Below are positions 8,692 through 17,274 of a stretch of 64,000 nt of DNA, piece by piece. The notes beneath the pieces were generated by a model. It did no database searches. It was not told where the DNA came from and saw nothing but the letters and a program-made list of their open reading frames with translations. The stretch is taken from assembly GCF_000385335.1 (NCBI RefSeq), contig NZ_ARWA01000001.1, forward strand, positions 248,001 to 312,000, read 5' to 3'. The first letter of the stretch is position 1. Every line of letters begins with the position of its first letter. This stretch comes from Methyloferula stellata AR4 (GTDB taxonomy: Bacteria > Pseudomonadota > Alphaproteobacteria > Rhizobiales > Beijerinckiaceae). Position numbers and translations under genes: made by a program.

Positions 8692-8859
8692 TCACGAATT
8701 TTCATCGTGTTTCGGCAGAGGCTCGTCGTCGAACAGGATGCGGTTCGCGGCGCCGTCGAGATCTTCGAATTGGCCGTGCTTCAACGCCCAAAGAAAGATC
8801 AGCAAACCGCTCGCACCGAGGAAAAGGCTCACGGCAAGAAGATAGATGATAACCGTCAT
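8692..8859 (-). CDS. ccoS: cbb3 oxidase assembly protein CcoS
   Basis: A 55-residue single-span membrane protein: hydrophobic residues 2-24, then WALKHGQFEDLDG and a short acidic tail, the hallmark of CcoS/FixS. CcoS is needed to insert the haem b and CuB cofactors into CcoN. Its ATG overlaps the TGA of ccoI by four bases (ATGA), implying translational coupling. It is the last gene of the ccoGHIS operon. Confidence 0.93.
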   Translation of the reverse strand: MTVIIYLLAVSLFLGASGLLIFLWALKHGQFEDLDGAANRILFDDEPLPKHDENS

Positions 8860-11222
8860 GGCTGCCGCTCCCGGCTGAGCCGCAGGCTGTTCAGAATGAC
8901 GATCAAGGACGAGCCGGACATGGCCGCCGCCGCGAGCCAAGGCGTGACATGGCCCAGCACGGCGAGCGGGACCATCACGACATTATAGGCAATCGAGAGC
9001 CCGATATTCTCCTTGATGAGATGCCGTGCGGCTTTAGCGGTCGCAAGCACGATTGCGACAGGGCGCAGGCTATTGCCTTGAAAGACGACATCCGCGATCG
9101 TCTGACTGAGATCGGCCGCCGTCGACGGCGACATGGAGACCGATGCCGCGGCAAGCGCCGGACCGTCATTGAGACCGTCGCCGACCATCAGCACCTTGCC
9201 GCCGCGCGACTGAAACGCTGCGAGCTTCGCCACTTTCGAAGCAGGGCTCAATTCGGCTTCATAATTCGCGATCCCGGCGCGCCCCGCGATGGCGCGAACC
9301 GGCTCGGCGCGGTCGCCCGAATAGAGAAAAAGCGGATAGTTTTTTTGGGCAAGCTGCGAGAGCGTCTCCGTGGCATCGCTGCGCAACGTCTCTTCGAAGC
9401 GGAAGCGGACGGCCGGTCGGTCCGGCCGCGTGAACCAAAGCTCGGGTCCATCCGAGGCTTCCGCCGCCGCGCCGCAGAACGCGCGGCTGCCGACCCGAAT
9501 TTCGCCTTGCGGCCCGTTCCATCGCAGACCCGCGCCTGCGACTTCCATCACGCCATCGGCAGGCCGCACGGAAGGCGCGGCGGCCACCAGAGCGCGGGCG
9601 AGAGGATGGCGGCTCGCGGCGCAAAGCGCGGCGGCCTGCGCGAGATCCTCGGCGCTCCAGCAGGGTTCCGCGCGGAGGCGGAGGTTCGGCTCCGTGAGCG
9701 TCCCGGTCTTGTCGAAGACGATCGTATCGACGGAAGCGAGGCGCTCGAGCGCCGACGGCGATTTGAGCAGGATGCCGCGGCGAAACAAACGCCCTGTCGC
9801 GATGACTTGCACGGCAGGCACGGCGAGCGCCAGCGCGCAAGGACAGGTGATGATAAGAACGGAGGCCGCGATCAAGAGCGCTTGCGGCCAGGCCATGCCG
9901 AGCGCGAGCCACCAAACGAGAAAAGTCGCCAGCGCCGCGATATGCACGACCGGCGCGTAGAGCCGCGCGACTTTGTCGGCCAGCGCGACGAACCGGCCGC
10001 GTCCATGTTCCGCCGCCTCAATGAGACGGACGCATTCAGCAAGCAGCGTCGCCTCGCCCGTGGCCGTCACAAGGACCGTCAGAGGACTGTCGAGATTGAT
10101 GCTGCCAGAGAAGACTTTCGCGCCGGGCTCGACCGCCGCAGGCAGGCTTTCGCCAGTCACAAGCGACGCGTCTATGGAGGAGCGCCCGCTTTCGATTATG
10201 CCATCGACGCCGACCCGCTCGCCTATGCCGACAAGCACGCGCTCGCCGACACGGACGCTCTCTTGCGCACGCCGCTCGATCGTCCCATCGGCGCACAACA
10301 CCGCGACGTCGATGACGCGAAGCGCGATCAATTGTTCCGCCGCCTCCCGCGCCTTGCCGCGCGCGCGCTGATCGAGCACGCGGCCGATCAGCAGAAAGAA
10401 CAAAAGCATCGCGGCCGAATCGAAATAAGTGTGCGCACCGCCGCGGATCGTCTCGACGAGGCTCATGCCAGTCACCAGCAGAATGCCGATCGAGATCGGC
10501 ACATCCATATTGGCGCGCCCATGGGTAAACGCATTCAAAGCCGACTGGAAGAAGGGACGGCCCGCGTAGGCAATCGCCGGCAGCGCAATAATGGCCGAGA
10601 CCCAGTGCAGCAGCGACCGCACGGCCTCGCCCATGCCCTGGCTGAAGCCGACCCAGATGCCGATTGAGAGCAGCATCAGGTTTCCGGCGGCAAATCCGGC
10701 AACCGCGAGCGCCTTCATAAGCGTCTGAGCCGTGCGGTCATTGGCGGCCTTCACCGAGGCCGGATCATAGGGCGCGAGCCTGTAGCCAAGCCGCTCGATC
10801 GATGCGAGCACATCCTCGATATTGGCCGATCGCGCCTGCCATTTGAGGCGCAAGCGCCGTGTCGTCATATTGACGCGGCCTTGAACGACGCCTTGCTGCG
10901 CGGCCAAAACGGATTCGATCAGCCAGACGCAAGCGCCGCATTGAATCCCATCGACCATCAGATTGAGCTCGCTGAGCCCGTCGCCATCGCTTCTGATGTA
11001 GGCCTGGATGTTCGAAAGCGCGCCGGCTTCAGGCTTCAGCGCAGGCTGCGACGCGTCGAGCACGCGCCTTTCATAATAGAGCCCAAGGCCCATGCCTTGG
11101 ATAAAGCCGAAGGCAGCCTCGCAGCCGGCGCAGCAAAAGCGCGCGCCGGGCGGCACAGGCAGGCCGCAATGCGCGCAGGCACACGCCGCATCCGCGCGCG
11201 GCGGTGCGACGCGCATGTTCAT
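8856..11222 (-). CDS. ccoI: Copper-exporting P-type ATPase CcoI (FixI)
   Basis: A 788-residue P1B-type ATPase that moves copper across the inner membrane for cbb3 oxidase assembly. The N-terminus has the FixI-type cysteine cluster (CAHC...CCAGC), then a heavy-metal domain with GIQCGACVW. Eight predicted membrane spans follow, with the metal-binding CPC in ITCPCALAL, the phosphorylation motif DKTGTLTEP and the hinge GDGLNDGPAL. Every key motif is intact. The ATG at 11222 overlaps the ccoH stop; the longer open frame upstream only shadows that gene. Confidence 0.95.
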   Translation of the reverse strand: MNMRVAPPRADAACACAHCGLPVPPGARFCCAGCEAAFGFIQGMGLGLYYERRVLDASQPALKPEAGALSNIQAYIRSDGDGLSELNLMVDGIQCGACVWLIESVLAAQQGVVQGRVNMTTRRLRLKWQARSANIEDVLASIERLGYRLAPYDPASVKAANDRTAQTLMKALAVAGFAAGNLMLLSIGIWVGFSQGMGEAVRSLLHWVSAIIALPAIAYAGRPFFQSALNAFTHGRANMDVPISIGILLVTGMSLVETIRGGAHTYFDSAAMLLFFLLIGRVLDQRARGKAREAAEQLIALRVIDVAVLCADGTIERRAQESVRVGERVLVGIGERVGVDGIIESGRSSIDASLVTGESLPAAVEPGAKVFSGSINLDSPLTVLVTATGEATLLAECVRLIEAAEHGRGRFVALADKVARLYAPVVHIAALATFLVWWLALGMAWPQALLIAASVLIITCPCALALAVPAVQVIATGRLFRRGILLKSPSALERLASVDTIVFDKTGTLTEPNLRLRAEPCWSAEDLAQAAALCAASRHPLARALVAAAPSVRPADGVMEVAGAGLRWNGPQGEIRVGSRAFCGAAAEASDGPELWFTRPDRPAVRFRFEETLRSDATETLSQLAQKNYPLFLYSGDRAEPVRAIAGRAGIANYEAELSPASKVAKLAAFQSRGGKVLMVGDGLNDGPALAAASVSMSPSTAADLSQTIADVVFQGNSLRPVAIVLATAKAARHLIKENIGLSIAYNVVMVPLAVLGHVTPWLAAAAMSGSSLIVILNSLRLSRERQP

Positions 11223-11677
11223 TGAACGACGACCCGGCGGGTCGCAATATATTTGATGTCGCCGACGCTGGCGGTGAGGCCCAAATCCCATTGGCCGGGC
11301 GTCGGCAGCGCCGATCTCGCGACATAGCGCGAACCCTGCGGCGTGAAGGCGAAACGCGTCGGCTGCGCCGGGCCGACCGGATGAGTCGCGACCGCTTCGA
11401 CGGAGGCAGCCGGCAGAACCTCGCCGTTTTGATCCGTCAAAGTGACTTCGAGATCGTTGCTCACGACTTTGACATTGAGCTGCCAGCCGAGCTTCGCCTG
11501 GCGCGCGGCATTTTCGAGGATCTCGTTATATTTATTGCCCGTATCGAAGGCGTGATCGTCGGCCGCACCGGGAAAACTATGCACCGCCGCGAAGATCATG
11601 CCCCCGTCAACGGCGACGACGGTCAAGAGAAACACTACGATTGCAAGGGGGAAAAACCGCCAGGCGCTCTTTTGCAT
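11219..11677 (-). CDS. ccoH: cbb3 oxidase maturation protein CcoH (FixH)
   Basis: A 152-residue membrane-anchored protein. A single span (residues 6-30, FFPLAIVVFLLTVVAVDGGM) is followed by a periplasmic domain with the typical YNEILENAARQAKLGW segment of FixH. It helps stabilise CcoN and CcoP during assembly. The start at ATG 11677 lies four bases after the ccoG stop and its TGA overlaps the ccoI start. The open frame continues upstream, but only as a shadow of ccoG. Confidence 0.92.
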   Translation of the reverse strand: MQKSAWRFFPLAIVVFLLTVVAVDGGMIFAAVHSFPGAADDHAFDTGNKYNEILENAARQAKLGWQLNVKVVSNDLEVTLTDQNGEVLPAASVEAVATHPVGPAQPTRFAFTPQGSRYVARSALPTPGQWDLGLTASVGDIKYIATRRVVVQ

Positions 11678-11681
11678 GACA

Positions 11682-13148
11682 TCACTCCGCTGTCGCCGAA
11701 GGTGCAAGAAATGTCGAAGTCCATTCCTGCGTCGCGCCGGACAAGGCATCGCGCAAGACAAAGGACACGGGCACTTTGCCATGGACCGAGGCGGGCGCCC
11801 GCACGAGCACGCGCACATCCGTGACGGTATCGGCTTTGGCCGCGACATCGACGGCGGAAGCCTGCCCGCCGGAACTTTCCGGCAAGGCCAGTTCGGCACC
11901 GTCAATGCCCTTGAGGCTTATTTGCAGCTTGCGGACCGACGGCCTTTTGTTAGCGATGCTCAGCGTATAGCCGTTGCGCAATGTCCCATCGGCGAGACGC
12001 ACGAAAAGCGGCGCACGATCGCGTTGAACGATGAGGTTCAACTCGCTTCTATTGGTGACGGCATAGGCCATACCCGCGGCGCCTGCGACGAGGACGGCGG
12101 CGTAAATCAGCGTACGCGGCCGGAGGAAGCGGATCTCCGGCACGGGTTCGTGTTTGATTTTGGCGGTCTGGCGCACGAGGTTGTCCCACGTGATCAGCCA
12201 AGCCGGCCGCTCCAATTTGGTCATGACATTGTTGCAGGCATCGATGCAGAGGCCGCAGCCGATACATTCGAGCTGCTGTCCGTCGCGAATATCGATGCCG
12301 GTCGGGCAGACATGAACGCAGGCGTTGCAATCGACGCAATCACCGCGCCCGGCCCATGTCTCATCCGGATGTTTTTTACCGCGCGGTTCGCCGCGCCAGC
12401 CCTGATAGGTCACGGTCAGCGTCTGCTCGTCGAGCATCGCCGCCTGGAAACGCGGCCAAGGGCACATGTAAGTGCAGACCTGCTCGCGTGCCCAACCGGC
12501 GAGAAGATAGGTCGTCGCGGTGAACAAACCCGTGAAGAAATAGACCTGAAAGGACGCGCTGCCGGTCCAAAACTCATGAGTGACCGTCGGTGCATCGACG
12601 TAATACATGATCCAGGCGCCGCCGGTCCAAAAGGCGACGATGAGCCAAACCGAATGTTTCGCGACCTTGCGCCAGATCTTGTCCCAGGAGAGCGGCTCGG
12701 CGTCGCGCTTCATGCGCTCATTGCGGTCGCCTTCGATGAGACGCTCGACGCCGAGAAAGAGATCGGTCCACACGGTCTGCGGGCAGGTGTAGCCGCACCA
12801 GACGCGGCCAAGCATGCTCGTCACCATGAAAAGTGCGAAGGCCGCGAGGATCAGCGCGCCCGCCAGCAGATAAATGTCCTGCGGCCAGAATTCGAAGCCG
12901 AAGATATACATCCGCTCGTTCCAAATATCGAGCAGAACGGCTTGATCCGGGCGCCCCGGTCCACGATCCCAGCGGAGCCAGGGCAGCAGGTAATAGATCA
13001 ACAAGCAGAAGATGAGGACCTCCCACTTGAAGCTCCGCACCATGCCTTTGACCGACATCGGATAGACGCGGACGCGATCTTTCACCAGCCGAAGATCTTG
13101 TTCGGGTGCGGCCGATTCAGCCGGTTCGATCTTCTGAACAATACTCAT
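11682..13148 (-). CDS. ccoG: cbb3 oxidase accessory ferredoxin-type protein CcoG (FixG)
   Basis: A 488-residue membrane protein with N-terminal spans and two 4Fe-4S motifs, CVDCNACVHVCP and CIGCGLCIDACN, then one further span and a C-terminal Ig-like periplasmic domain, the order seen in FixG/RdxA. It acts as a cupric reductase feeding Cu(I) to cbb3 assembly. It leads the ccoG-H-I-S operon. A palindromic repeat separates it from ccoP. Confidence 0.95.
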   Translation of the reverse strand: MSIVQKIEPAESAAPEQDLRLVKDRVRVYPMSVKGMVRSFKWEVLIFCLLIYYLLPWLRWDRGPGRPDQAVLLDIWNERMYIFGFEFWPQDIYLLAGALILAAFALFMVTSMLGRVWCGYTCPQTVWTDLFLGVERLIEGDRNERMKRDAEPLSWDKIWRKVAKHSVWLIVAFWTGGAWIMYYVDAPTVTHEFWTGSASFQVYFFTGLFTATTYLLAGWAREQVCTYMCPWPRFQAAMLDEQTLTVTYQGWRGEPRGKKHPDETWAGRGDCVDCNACVHVCPTGIDIRDGQQLECIGCGLCIDACNNVMTKLERPAWLITWDNLVRQTAKIKHEPVPEIRFLRPRTLIYAAVLVAGAAGMAYAVTNRSELNLIVQRDRAPLFVRLADGTLRNGYTLSIANKRPSVRKLQISLKGIDGAELALPESSGGQASAVDVAAKADTVTDVRVLVRAPASVHGKVPVSFVLRDALSGATQEWTSTFLAPSATAE

Positions 13149-13160
13149 GTTGCGATGTCC

Positions 13161-13207
13161 TAGAGCATGATCCCAAAAGTCACAGACTTTTGGATAAGAT
13201 CATGCGT
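13161..13207. repeat. AGCATGATC palindromic repeat
   Basis: GCATGATCcCAAAAGT, a short loop, ACTTTTGgat and AAGATCATGC form a long hairpin between ccoG and ccoP. Related copies lie at about 34794-34841 and 56945-56992, each just after a stop codon. This is a dispersed Hyphomicrobiales-type intergenic repeat; it could also stabilise or terminate the ccoP end. Confidence 0.7.
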
Positions 13208-13208
13208 T

Positions 13209-14096
13209 TTATTGCCCCCCGCCCAGTGAGTGGACGTAAAGCGCGAGACTCTTGATGGTCGCGTCGTCAAGCCTGCCGCCCCAGGCCGGCATGACGCCTT
13301 GCCGCGGCAGCGTCACCTGACGCACGATCGTCGCGCGATCATTGCCATAAAGATGCGTGGCGGAAGCCAGACGCGGCGCACCGACGTCCGGATTGCCTTG
13401 CGCTTTGTCGCCATGGCACGGCGCGCAATTGTCGCCGAAGACCTTGGCACCCGCTTCGACGCTGGCCGCCGCGGGCGCGGGCGCGTCTTTTGGATGATTG
13501 CCATAAAGCGTGAAAACATAATCGGCGACAGCTTGGATATCGTCCGGCGTCAGCAGATTGTCGGCGCCGAAATGCGGCATGTCGGAAACATGCGCGTCGG
13601 GATGTCCGGATCTCACGCCATAAGTGATCGTCTGCTTGATCTCATCGAGCGTGCCGCCCCAAAGCCAGACATCGTCTTCGAGATTGGGATAGCCCGGCCG
13701 GCCGGAGCCGGACGGCCCGTGGCACGGCGAGCAATTATTCGCGAAGGCGGACTTACCGGCGATCAAGGCGACCGACAGAAGATCGGGATCCTTCTGAATG
13801 TCGCTGAGGCTTGTCGCCTCGATCTTGTCGAAGAAGGGTGCGCGCTCCGCCTGAAGTGCCTTAAGCGACTTATCGAGCGCCTTATGCGACGAATAGCCGA
13901 GCAGACCCGGCGTCACGGTCCGGCCAAGCGGAATCGCCGGATAAAGGATGAAAAGCGCGACGCCCCAGACGATGGTGGCGAGCCAGACATAGAGCCACCA
14001 CCGCGGCACCGGCGTATTCAGCTCGCGGATTCCATCCCAGTCGTGACCGGTGGTCTCTTTCCCCGTAAGGGCATCTTTTTCAATCTTGGTCGGCAT
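13209..14096 (-). CDS. ccoP: cbb3-type cytochrome c oxidase subunit III CcoP
   Basis: A 295-residue dihaem c subunit. One membrane span near residues 35-55 anchors it; the periplasmic part carries two haem sites, NCSPCHG and NCAPCHG, each followed by a distal methionine region. It passes electrons from soluble cytochrome c towards CcoO and CcoN. A clear TAAGGA ribosome binding site, itself overlapping the ccoQ stop, precedes ATG 14096. Length is usual for the family. Confidence 0.96.
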   Translation of the reverse strand: MPTKIEKDALTGKETTGHDWDGIRELNTPVPRWWLYVWLATIVWGVALFILYPAIPLGRTVTPGLLGYSSHKALDKSLKALQAERAPFFDKIEATSLSDIQKDPDLLSVALIAGKSAFANNCSPCHGPSGSGRPGYPNLEDDVWLWGGTLDEIKQTITYGVRSGHPDAHVSDMPHFGADNLLTPDDIQAVADYVFTLYGNHPKDAPAPAAASVEAGAKVFGDNCAPCHGDKAQGNPDVGAPRLASATHLYGNDRATIVRQVTLPRQGVMPAWGGRLDDATIKSLALYVHSLGGGQ

Positions 14097-14107
14097 TGCG
14101 CAATTCC

Positions 14108-14251
14108 TTACGGGTCTTTGTCGTCGTCGAACGGAATCCGACCGTCCTGTTCAAATTTTTTGCGGTTTTTTGGCCAATAAGCCCAAACGACGATGCCTCC
14201 GAAGATGACGATGAAGGCGAGCGTCGCATAGGCTTCGAGAGTCGTGCTCAT
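14108..14251 (-). CDS. ccoQ: cbb3-type oxidase subunit CcoQ (FixQ)
   Basis: A 47-residue single-span protein between ccoO and ccoP. Residues 5-26 are hydrophobic and are followed by WPKNRKKFEQDGRIPFDDD, the usual positively charged then acidic tail of CcoQ. It stabilises the oxidase, chiefly the CcoP interaction. The size and place fit exactly. Confidence 0.92.
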   Translation of the reverse strand: MSTTLEAYATLAFIVIFGGIVVWAYWPKNRKKFEQDGRIPFDDDKDP

Positions 14252-14260
14252 GCGCTTCGC

Positions 14261-14983
14261 CTATTGCTTGAGTTTCTCTTGAGCGGCGTCGGCGAAATCG
14301 ACCATCGTGCCAAGCACCTGAAGATAGGCGACAAGCGCATCCATCTCAGTGATCTCTTTCGGATTGCCATTCACCGCGACCGCTTTCGGGTAGCGTTTCA
14401 AAAGCTCCGTCTGATCGGCGTCGGCATTGGCCTGCGTTTCGAGATCGCTTTTCGCCTTGGCGATGTCTTCGTCCGTATAAGGAACGTTGACGATGCGAAG
14501 CGTCTTCAAATGGTCCGCCACGCGATCATATTGAAGCACCCGGTTCGCAAGGAACGCATAAGACGGCATCAAAGTCTCGGGCACGAGCGACGGCGGATCT
14601 TTCAAATGCGCATAGTGCCAGTCGTTTGAATATTTGCCGCCGACGCGTGCCAAGTCCGGGCCCTTGCGCTCAGAGCCCCATTGGAACGGGTGATCGTACA
14701 TGCTCTCGGCCGCGAGGCTGTAATGCCCGTAGCGTTCGACCTCGTCGCGCAGCGAACGGATCTGCTGGCTGTGGCAGAGATAACATCCTTCGCGGACATA
14801 GATGTTGCGGCCGAGCTGTTCGAGTGGCGAATAGGGCCGCACGCCTTTCACGTGTTCGACCGTCGTTTCCACCGTGAACAAGGGGATGATCTCGACCGCG
14901 CCGCCGACCGCGATGGTCATCAGCGTCAGCACGACCAAGAGCATCGCATTCTTTTCAATTGTCGATTGTTTCAGGAACATCAT
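14261..14983 (-). CDS. ccoO: cbb3-type cytochrome c oxidase subunit II CcoO
   Basis: A 240-residue monohaem c subunit with an N-terminal membrane anchor (residues 12-38) and the haem site CYLCHS followed by the conserved GHYSLAAES...HPFQWGSERKGPDLARVGGKY block. It relays electrons to CcoN. ATG 14983 is chosen because it overlaps the ccoN stop as TGATG and GGAG lies 4 nt upstream; the frame also offers GTG 14986 and ATG 14980. Confidence 0.95.
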   Translation of the reverse strand: MMFLKQSTIEKNAMLLVVLTLMTIAVGGAVEIIPLFTVETTVEHVKGVRPYSPLEQLGRNIYVREGCYLCHSQQIRSLRDEVERYGHYSLAAESMYDHPFQWGSERKGPDLARVGGKYSNDWHYAHLKDPPSLVPETLMPSYAFLANRVLQYDRVADHLKTLRIVNVPYTDEDIAKAKSDLETQANADADQTELLKRYPKAVAVNGNPKEITEMDALVAYLQVLGTMVDFADAAQEKLKQ

Positions 14984-16452
14984 CACGCTCCGACAGGTGC
15001 GGTGGATTCGTCGTGCACCGTCTTCCAGAAATTGTAGACCATGAGCAGAGCGCCGGTCAGGAAGAAGATGCCGCCCAATGCCCGCAGAATGAAGAAGGGA
15101 TGCAGAGGCTCGACCGTCTCGACGAAGGAATATTGCAGGAAGCCGTGCGCATCATAGGCACGCCACATGAGACCCTGCATGATACCGGCGACCCACATTG
15201 AGGTGATGTAAAGGACGATGCCCAGCGTCGCGACCCAGTAATGCCAAGCGATCATGCGCGTCGAATAGATCTTCGTGCGATGCCAGATGACCGGAACGAG
15301 ATAGTAAAGCATACCGAAGGTGATGAAGGCGACCCAACCCAAAGCGCCCGAATGGACGTGGCCGATGGTCCAGTCCGTGTAGTGGCTCAGCGCATTGACT
15401 TCGCGCACCGACATGACTGGCCCCTCGAAGGTCGACATGCCGTAGAAGGCAACAGCCGTCACCGAGAAACGCAGACCGGGGTCCGTGCGCAGCTTGTCCC
15501 AGGCGCCCGACAGAGTCATGAGGCCGTTGATCATGCCGCCCCAGGACGGCATCCACAGCATGAGCGAAAAAGCCATGCCGAGCGTCTGGGCCCAATCGGG
15601 AAGCGCGGTCCAATGCAGATGATGCGGACCTGCCCAGACATAGATGAAGATGAGCGACCAGAAATGGACAACGGAGAGCCGGTAGGAATAGACCGGCCGG
15701 TTGGCCGCCTTGGGAATGAAGTAATACATCATCCCCAGGAAGCCGGCGGTGAGAAAGAAACCCACGGCATTATGGCCGTACCACCATTGGATCAGCGCGT
15801 CCTGCGGCCCGGAGAACAGGGAATAGGATTTCGCGCCGAACCAGGACACCGGCACCGCAAGATTATTGCCGATGTGAAGCACGGCGATCGTCAGAATGAA
15901 GGCGAGATAGAACCAGTTCGCCACATAGATGTGCGGCTCCTCGCGCTTCATGATCGTGCCGATATAGACAATGGCGAAGGCGACCCAGACGAGCGTCAGC
16001 CAAATGTCGATATGCCATTCGGGCTCGGCATATTCGCGGCTTTGCGAAAAGCCCATGACGTAGCTCAGCGCCGCCATGACAATGAAGAACTGATAGCCCC
16101 AGAACACGAAATCGGCGAGCGCCTCGCCGCCGAAGAGCCTGGTCCGGCAGGTCCGCTGCACGACATGAAAGGCGCTGCCGATCAGCGCCGTGCCACCGAA
16201 GGCGAAGATCGCGGCCGAGGTATGAACCGGTCGAAGCCGGCCAAAATTCAAAAATTCCAGACCGAAATTCAGTGCCGGAAAGCAAAGCTCAAGCGCGAGC
16301 CAGACGCCGACGGCGAAAGCGACCACTCCCCAGAAACAGGTCGCGATCACCGCCTTGCGGACGATCGCTTCATTATAGGCCTCGACATAGGCTTTGGCCG
16401 GATGCGCCGTCTCGACGCGCGGCAAGAAGCCGTCGGCTGCGATATCAACCAT
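14983..16452 (-). CDS. ccoN: cbb3-type cytochrome c oxidase subunit I CcoN
   Basis: The 489-residue catalytic subunit, with about 12 membrane spans holding haem b, haem b3 and CuB. Visible ligand blocks are [17 protein letters not shown], the CuB-site [15 protein letters not shown] and the late [12 protein letters not shown] histidines. It reduces O2 at low concentration and pumps protons. ATG 16452 is preferred over the GTG/ATG codons upstream because GGAG lies 7 nt before it. Its first bases overlap the end of a small upstream membrane ORF by 8 nt. Confidence 0.96.
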   Translation of the reverse strand: MVDIAADGFLPRVETAHPAKAYVEAYNEAIVRKAVIATCFWGVVAFAVGVWLALELCFPALNFGLEFLNFGRLRPVHTSAAIFAFGGTALIGSAFHVVQRTCRTRLFGGEALADFVFWGYQFFIVMAALSYVMGFSQSREYAEPEWHIDIWLTLVWVAFAIVYIGTIMKREEPHIYVANWFYLAFILTIAVLHIGNNLAVPVSWFGAKSYSLFSGPQDALIQWWYGHNAVGFFLTAGFLGMMYYFIPKAANRPVYSYRLSVVHFWSLIFIYVWAGPHHLHWTALPDWAQTLGMAFSLMLWMPSWGGMINGLMTLSGAWDKLRTDPGLRFSVTAVAFYGMSTFEGPVMSVREVNALSHYTDWTIGHVHSGALGWVAFITFGMLYYLVPVIWHRTKIYSTRMIAWHYWVATLGIVLYITSMWVAGIMQGLMWRAYDAHGFLQYSFVETVEPLHPFFILRALGGIFFLTGALLMVYNFWKTVHDESTAPVGA

Positions 16453-16657
16453 GCCGGGACTCCGTCGATGTACGTTGGTTGGATGCGACAAATTGCCGAC
16501 GGATCTGGCCGGCCACAAACAGCACGGCGAAAGCGGCGAGCGATACGCCGAACACGCTCATTTCCCGATCCAAGGCGTGCAGTGCGAGTGAGATGCCGAG
16601 AACGGCAAAGCCGATCATCATCAAGCCGATGATCACATCCCCAGGGTGGACCTTCAT
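16445..16657 (-). CDS. Small membrane protein upstream of ccoN
   Basis: A 70-residue ORF with two hydrophobic stretches (about 7-25 and 33-52), starting [25 protein letters not shown] precedes the ATG, and the stop overlaps ccoN by 8 nt, suggesting it is the first gene of the cco operon. A TTGA-N6-TCAA box lies about 70 bp upstream. I do not recognise the family. The frame runs upstream to 16858, but that extension would cover the regulatory box and looks non-coding. It may be a small oxidase-associated protein; that is a guess from position. Confidence 0.55.
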   Translation of the reverse strand: MKVHPGDVIIGLMMIGFAVLGISLALHALDREMSVFGVSLAAFAVLFVAGQIRRQFVASNQRTSTESRHG

Positions 16658-16727
16658 GAATTCCCCTTGCGCAAAACAATCTACGATTGGCGATTCGGGA
16701 AATTTAGGTACTACACCCAAAGCAGCA

Positions 16728-16741
16728 TTGATCTCGCTCAA
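16728..16741. promoter_or_regulatory. FNR/FixK-type box upstream of cco operon
   Basis: TTGATCTCGCTCAA is a perfect TTGA-N6-TCAA palindrome, the consensus for FixK/FNR regulators, about 71 bp upstream of the small membrane ORF and 276 bp upstream of ccoN. It fits anaerobic or microaerobic activation of the oxidase. No FixK-type gene is seen in the window. Confidence 0.7.
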
Positions 16742-16893
16742 GGTGCGGCCGATTGCTTCAAGGTCGCCGACGCGGGCTACGAATGCCGTGATGGTCGCTT
16801 TGTCGCACTTCGACTTGAGACACTGGGTGGCGTCGCCGGCCGCGCGCTTGCGGGCCACAGGCGGATGGAGACGATCTCCTGAGGGAAAGCACC

Positions 16894-16910
16894 CCGCATT
16901 AGAGATGCGG
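16894..16910 (-). terminator. Hairpin after cowN
   Basis: CCGCAT-5 nt-ATGCGG forms a 6-bp stem about 18 bp after the cowN stop. No T-run follows, so it is only a weak terminator candidate separating cowN from the cco operon. Confidence 0.3.
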
Positions 16911-16927
16911 CGGCCGTGAGGCTCGCG

Positions 16928-17203
16928 CTACATGCAGGTCTCTTCGAGATCCTCGAGCATGGCCAAAGTCTCGAGATCGCCCAGGTTTTCGAGCAATTCG
17001 CGCAAGGTCGCGACAAAGTTGTGAAGAACCCGCAGGTCGTCCAGACCTTGCCTATGCGCAAGGTCTCTTTGATGGATGAAATAGGCCCAGAAGGGACTAT
17101 TGACCCGGTCGATATGGGATTGCAGACGGGCGAGAACGCGGCCCGTTTTGCCTTCCCAGTCGCAGCCTCTGAAGCTGACATAGCGGTCGAATTCTTCGGT
17201 CAT
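16928..17203 (-). CDS. cowN: CowN, CO-protection protein for nitrogenase
   Basis: A 91-residue protein matching CowN in length and features: N-terminal [14 protein letters not shown], a central [32 protein letters not shown] and the end [16 protein letters not shown]. CowN sustains nitrogen fixation when CO is present by shielding nitrogenase. GGAGG lies 6 nt before ATG 17203. The gene follows a CooA-like regulator on the same strand, and a near-perfect CooA-type site lies about 56 bp upstream. This implies a nitrogen-fixing host, though no nif gene is in the window. Recognition is from memory of the family. Confidence 0.85.
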   Translation of the reverse strand: MTEEFDRYVSFRGCDWEGKTGRVLARLQSHIDRVNSPFWAYFIHQRDLAHRQGLDDLRVLHNFVATLRELLENLGDLETLAMLEDLEETCM

Positions 17204-17258
17204 TCCCGCCTCCGTTGCGTGAATGACCGGATTTCTAGTTCGGGCTTTGAGAGCCGTC

Positions 17259-17274
17259 TGTCAGCTGGCCGACA
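17259..17274 (-). promoter_or_regulatory. CooA-type operator upstream of cowN
   Basis: TGTCAGCTGGCCGACA has the TGTCA-N6-CGACA form of CooA sites. As I recall the R. rubrum PcooF site (TGTCATCTGGCCGACA) it differs at one of 16 positions. It covers the cooA stop codon and lies 56 bp before the cowN ATG, a good distance for CRP-family activation. Confidence 0.65.

Noticed and set aside
8949-10667. 572-codon open frame on the plus strand
   Set aside because: It is antisense to ccoI, whose motifs are complete; GC-rich codon bias keeps this frame open. The composition (Arg/Asp/His-rich) is typical of a shadow frame.
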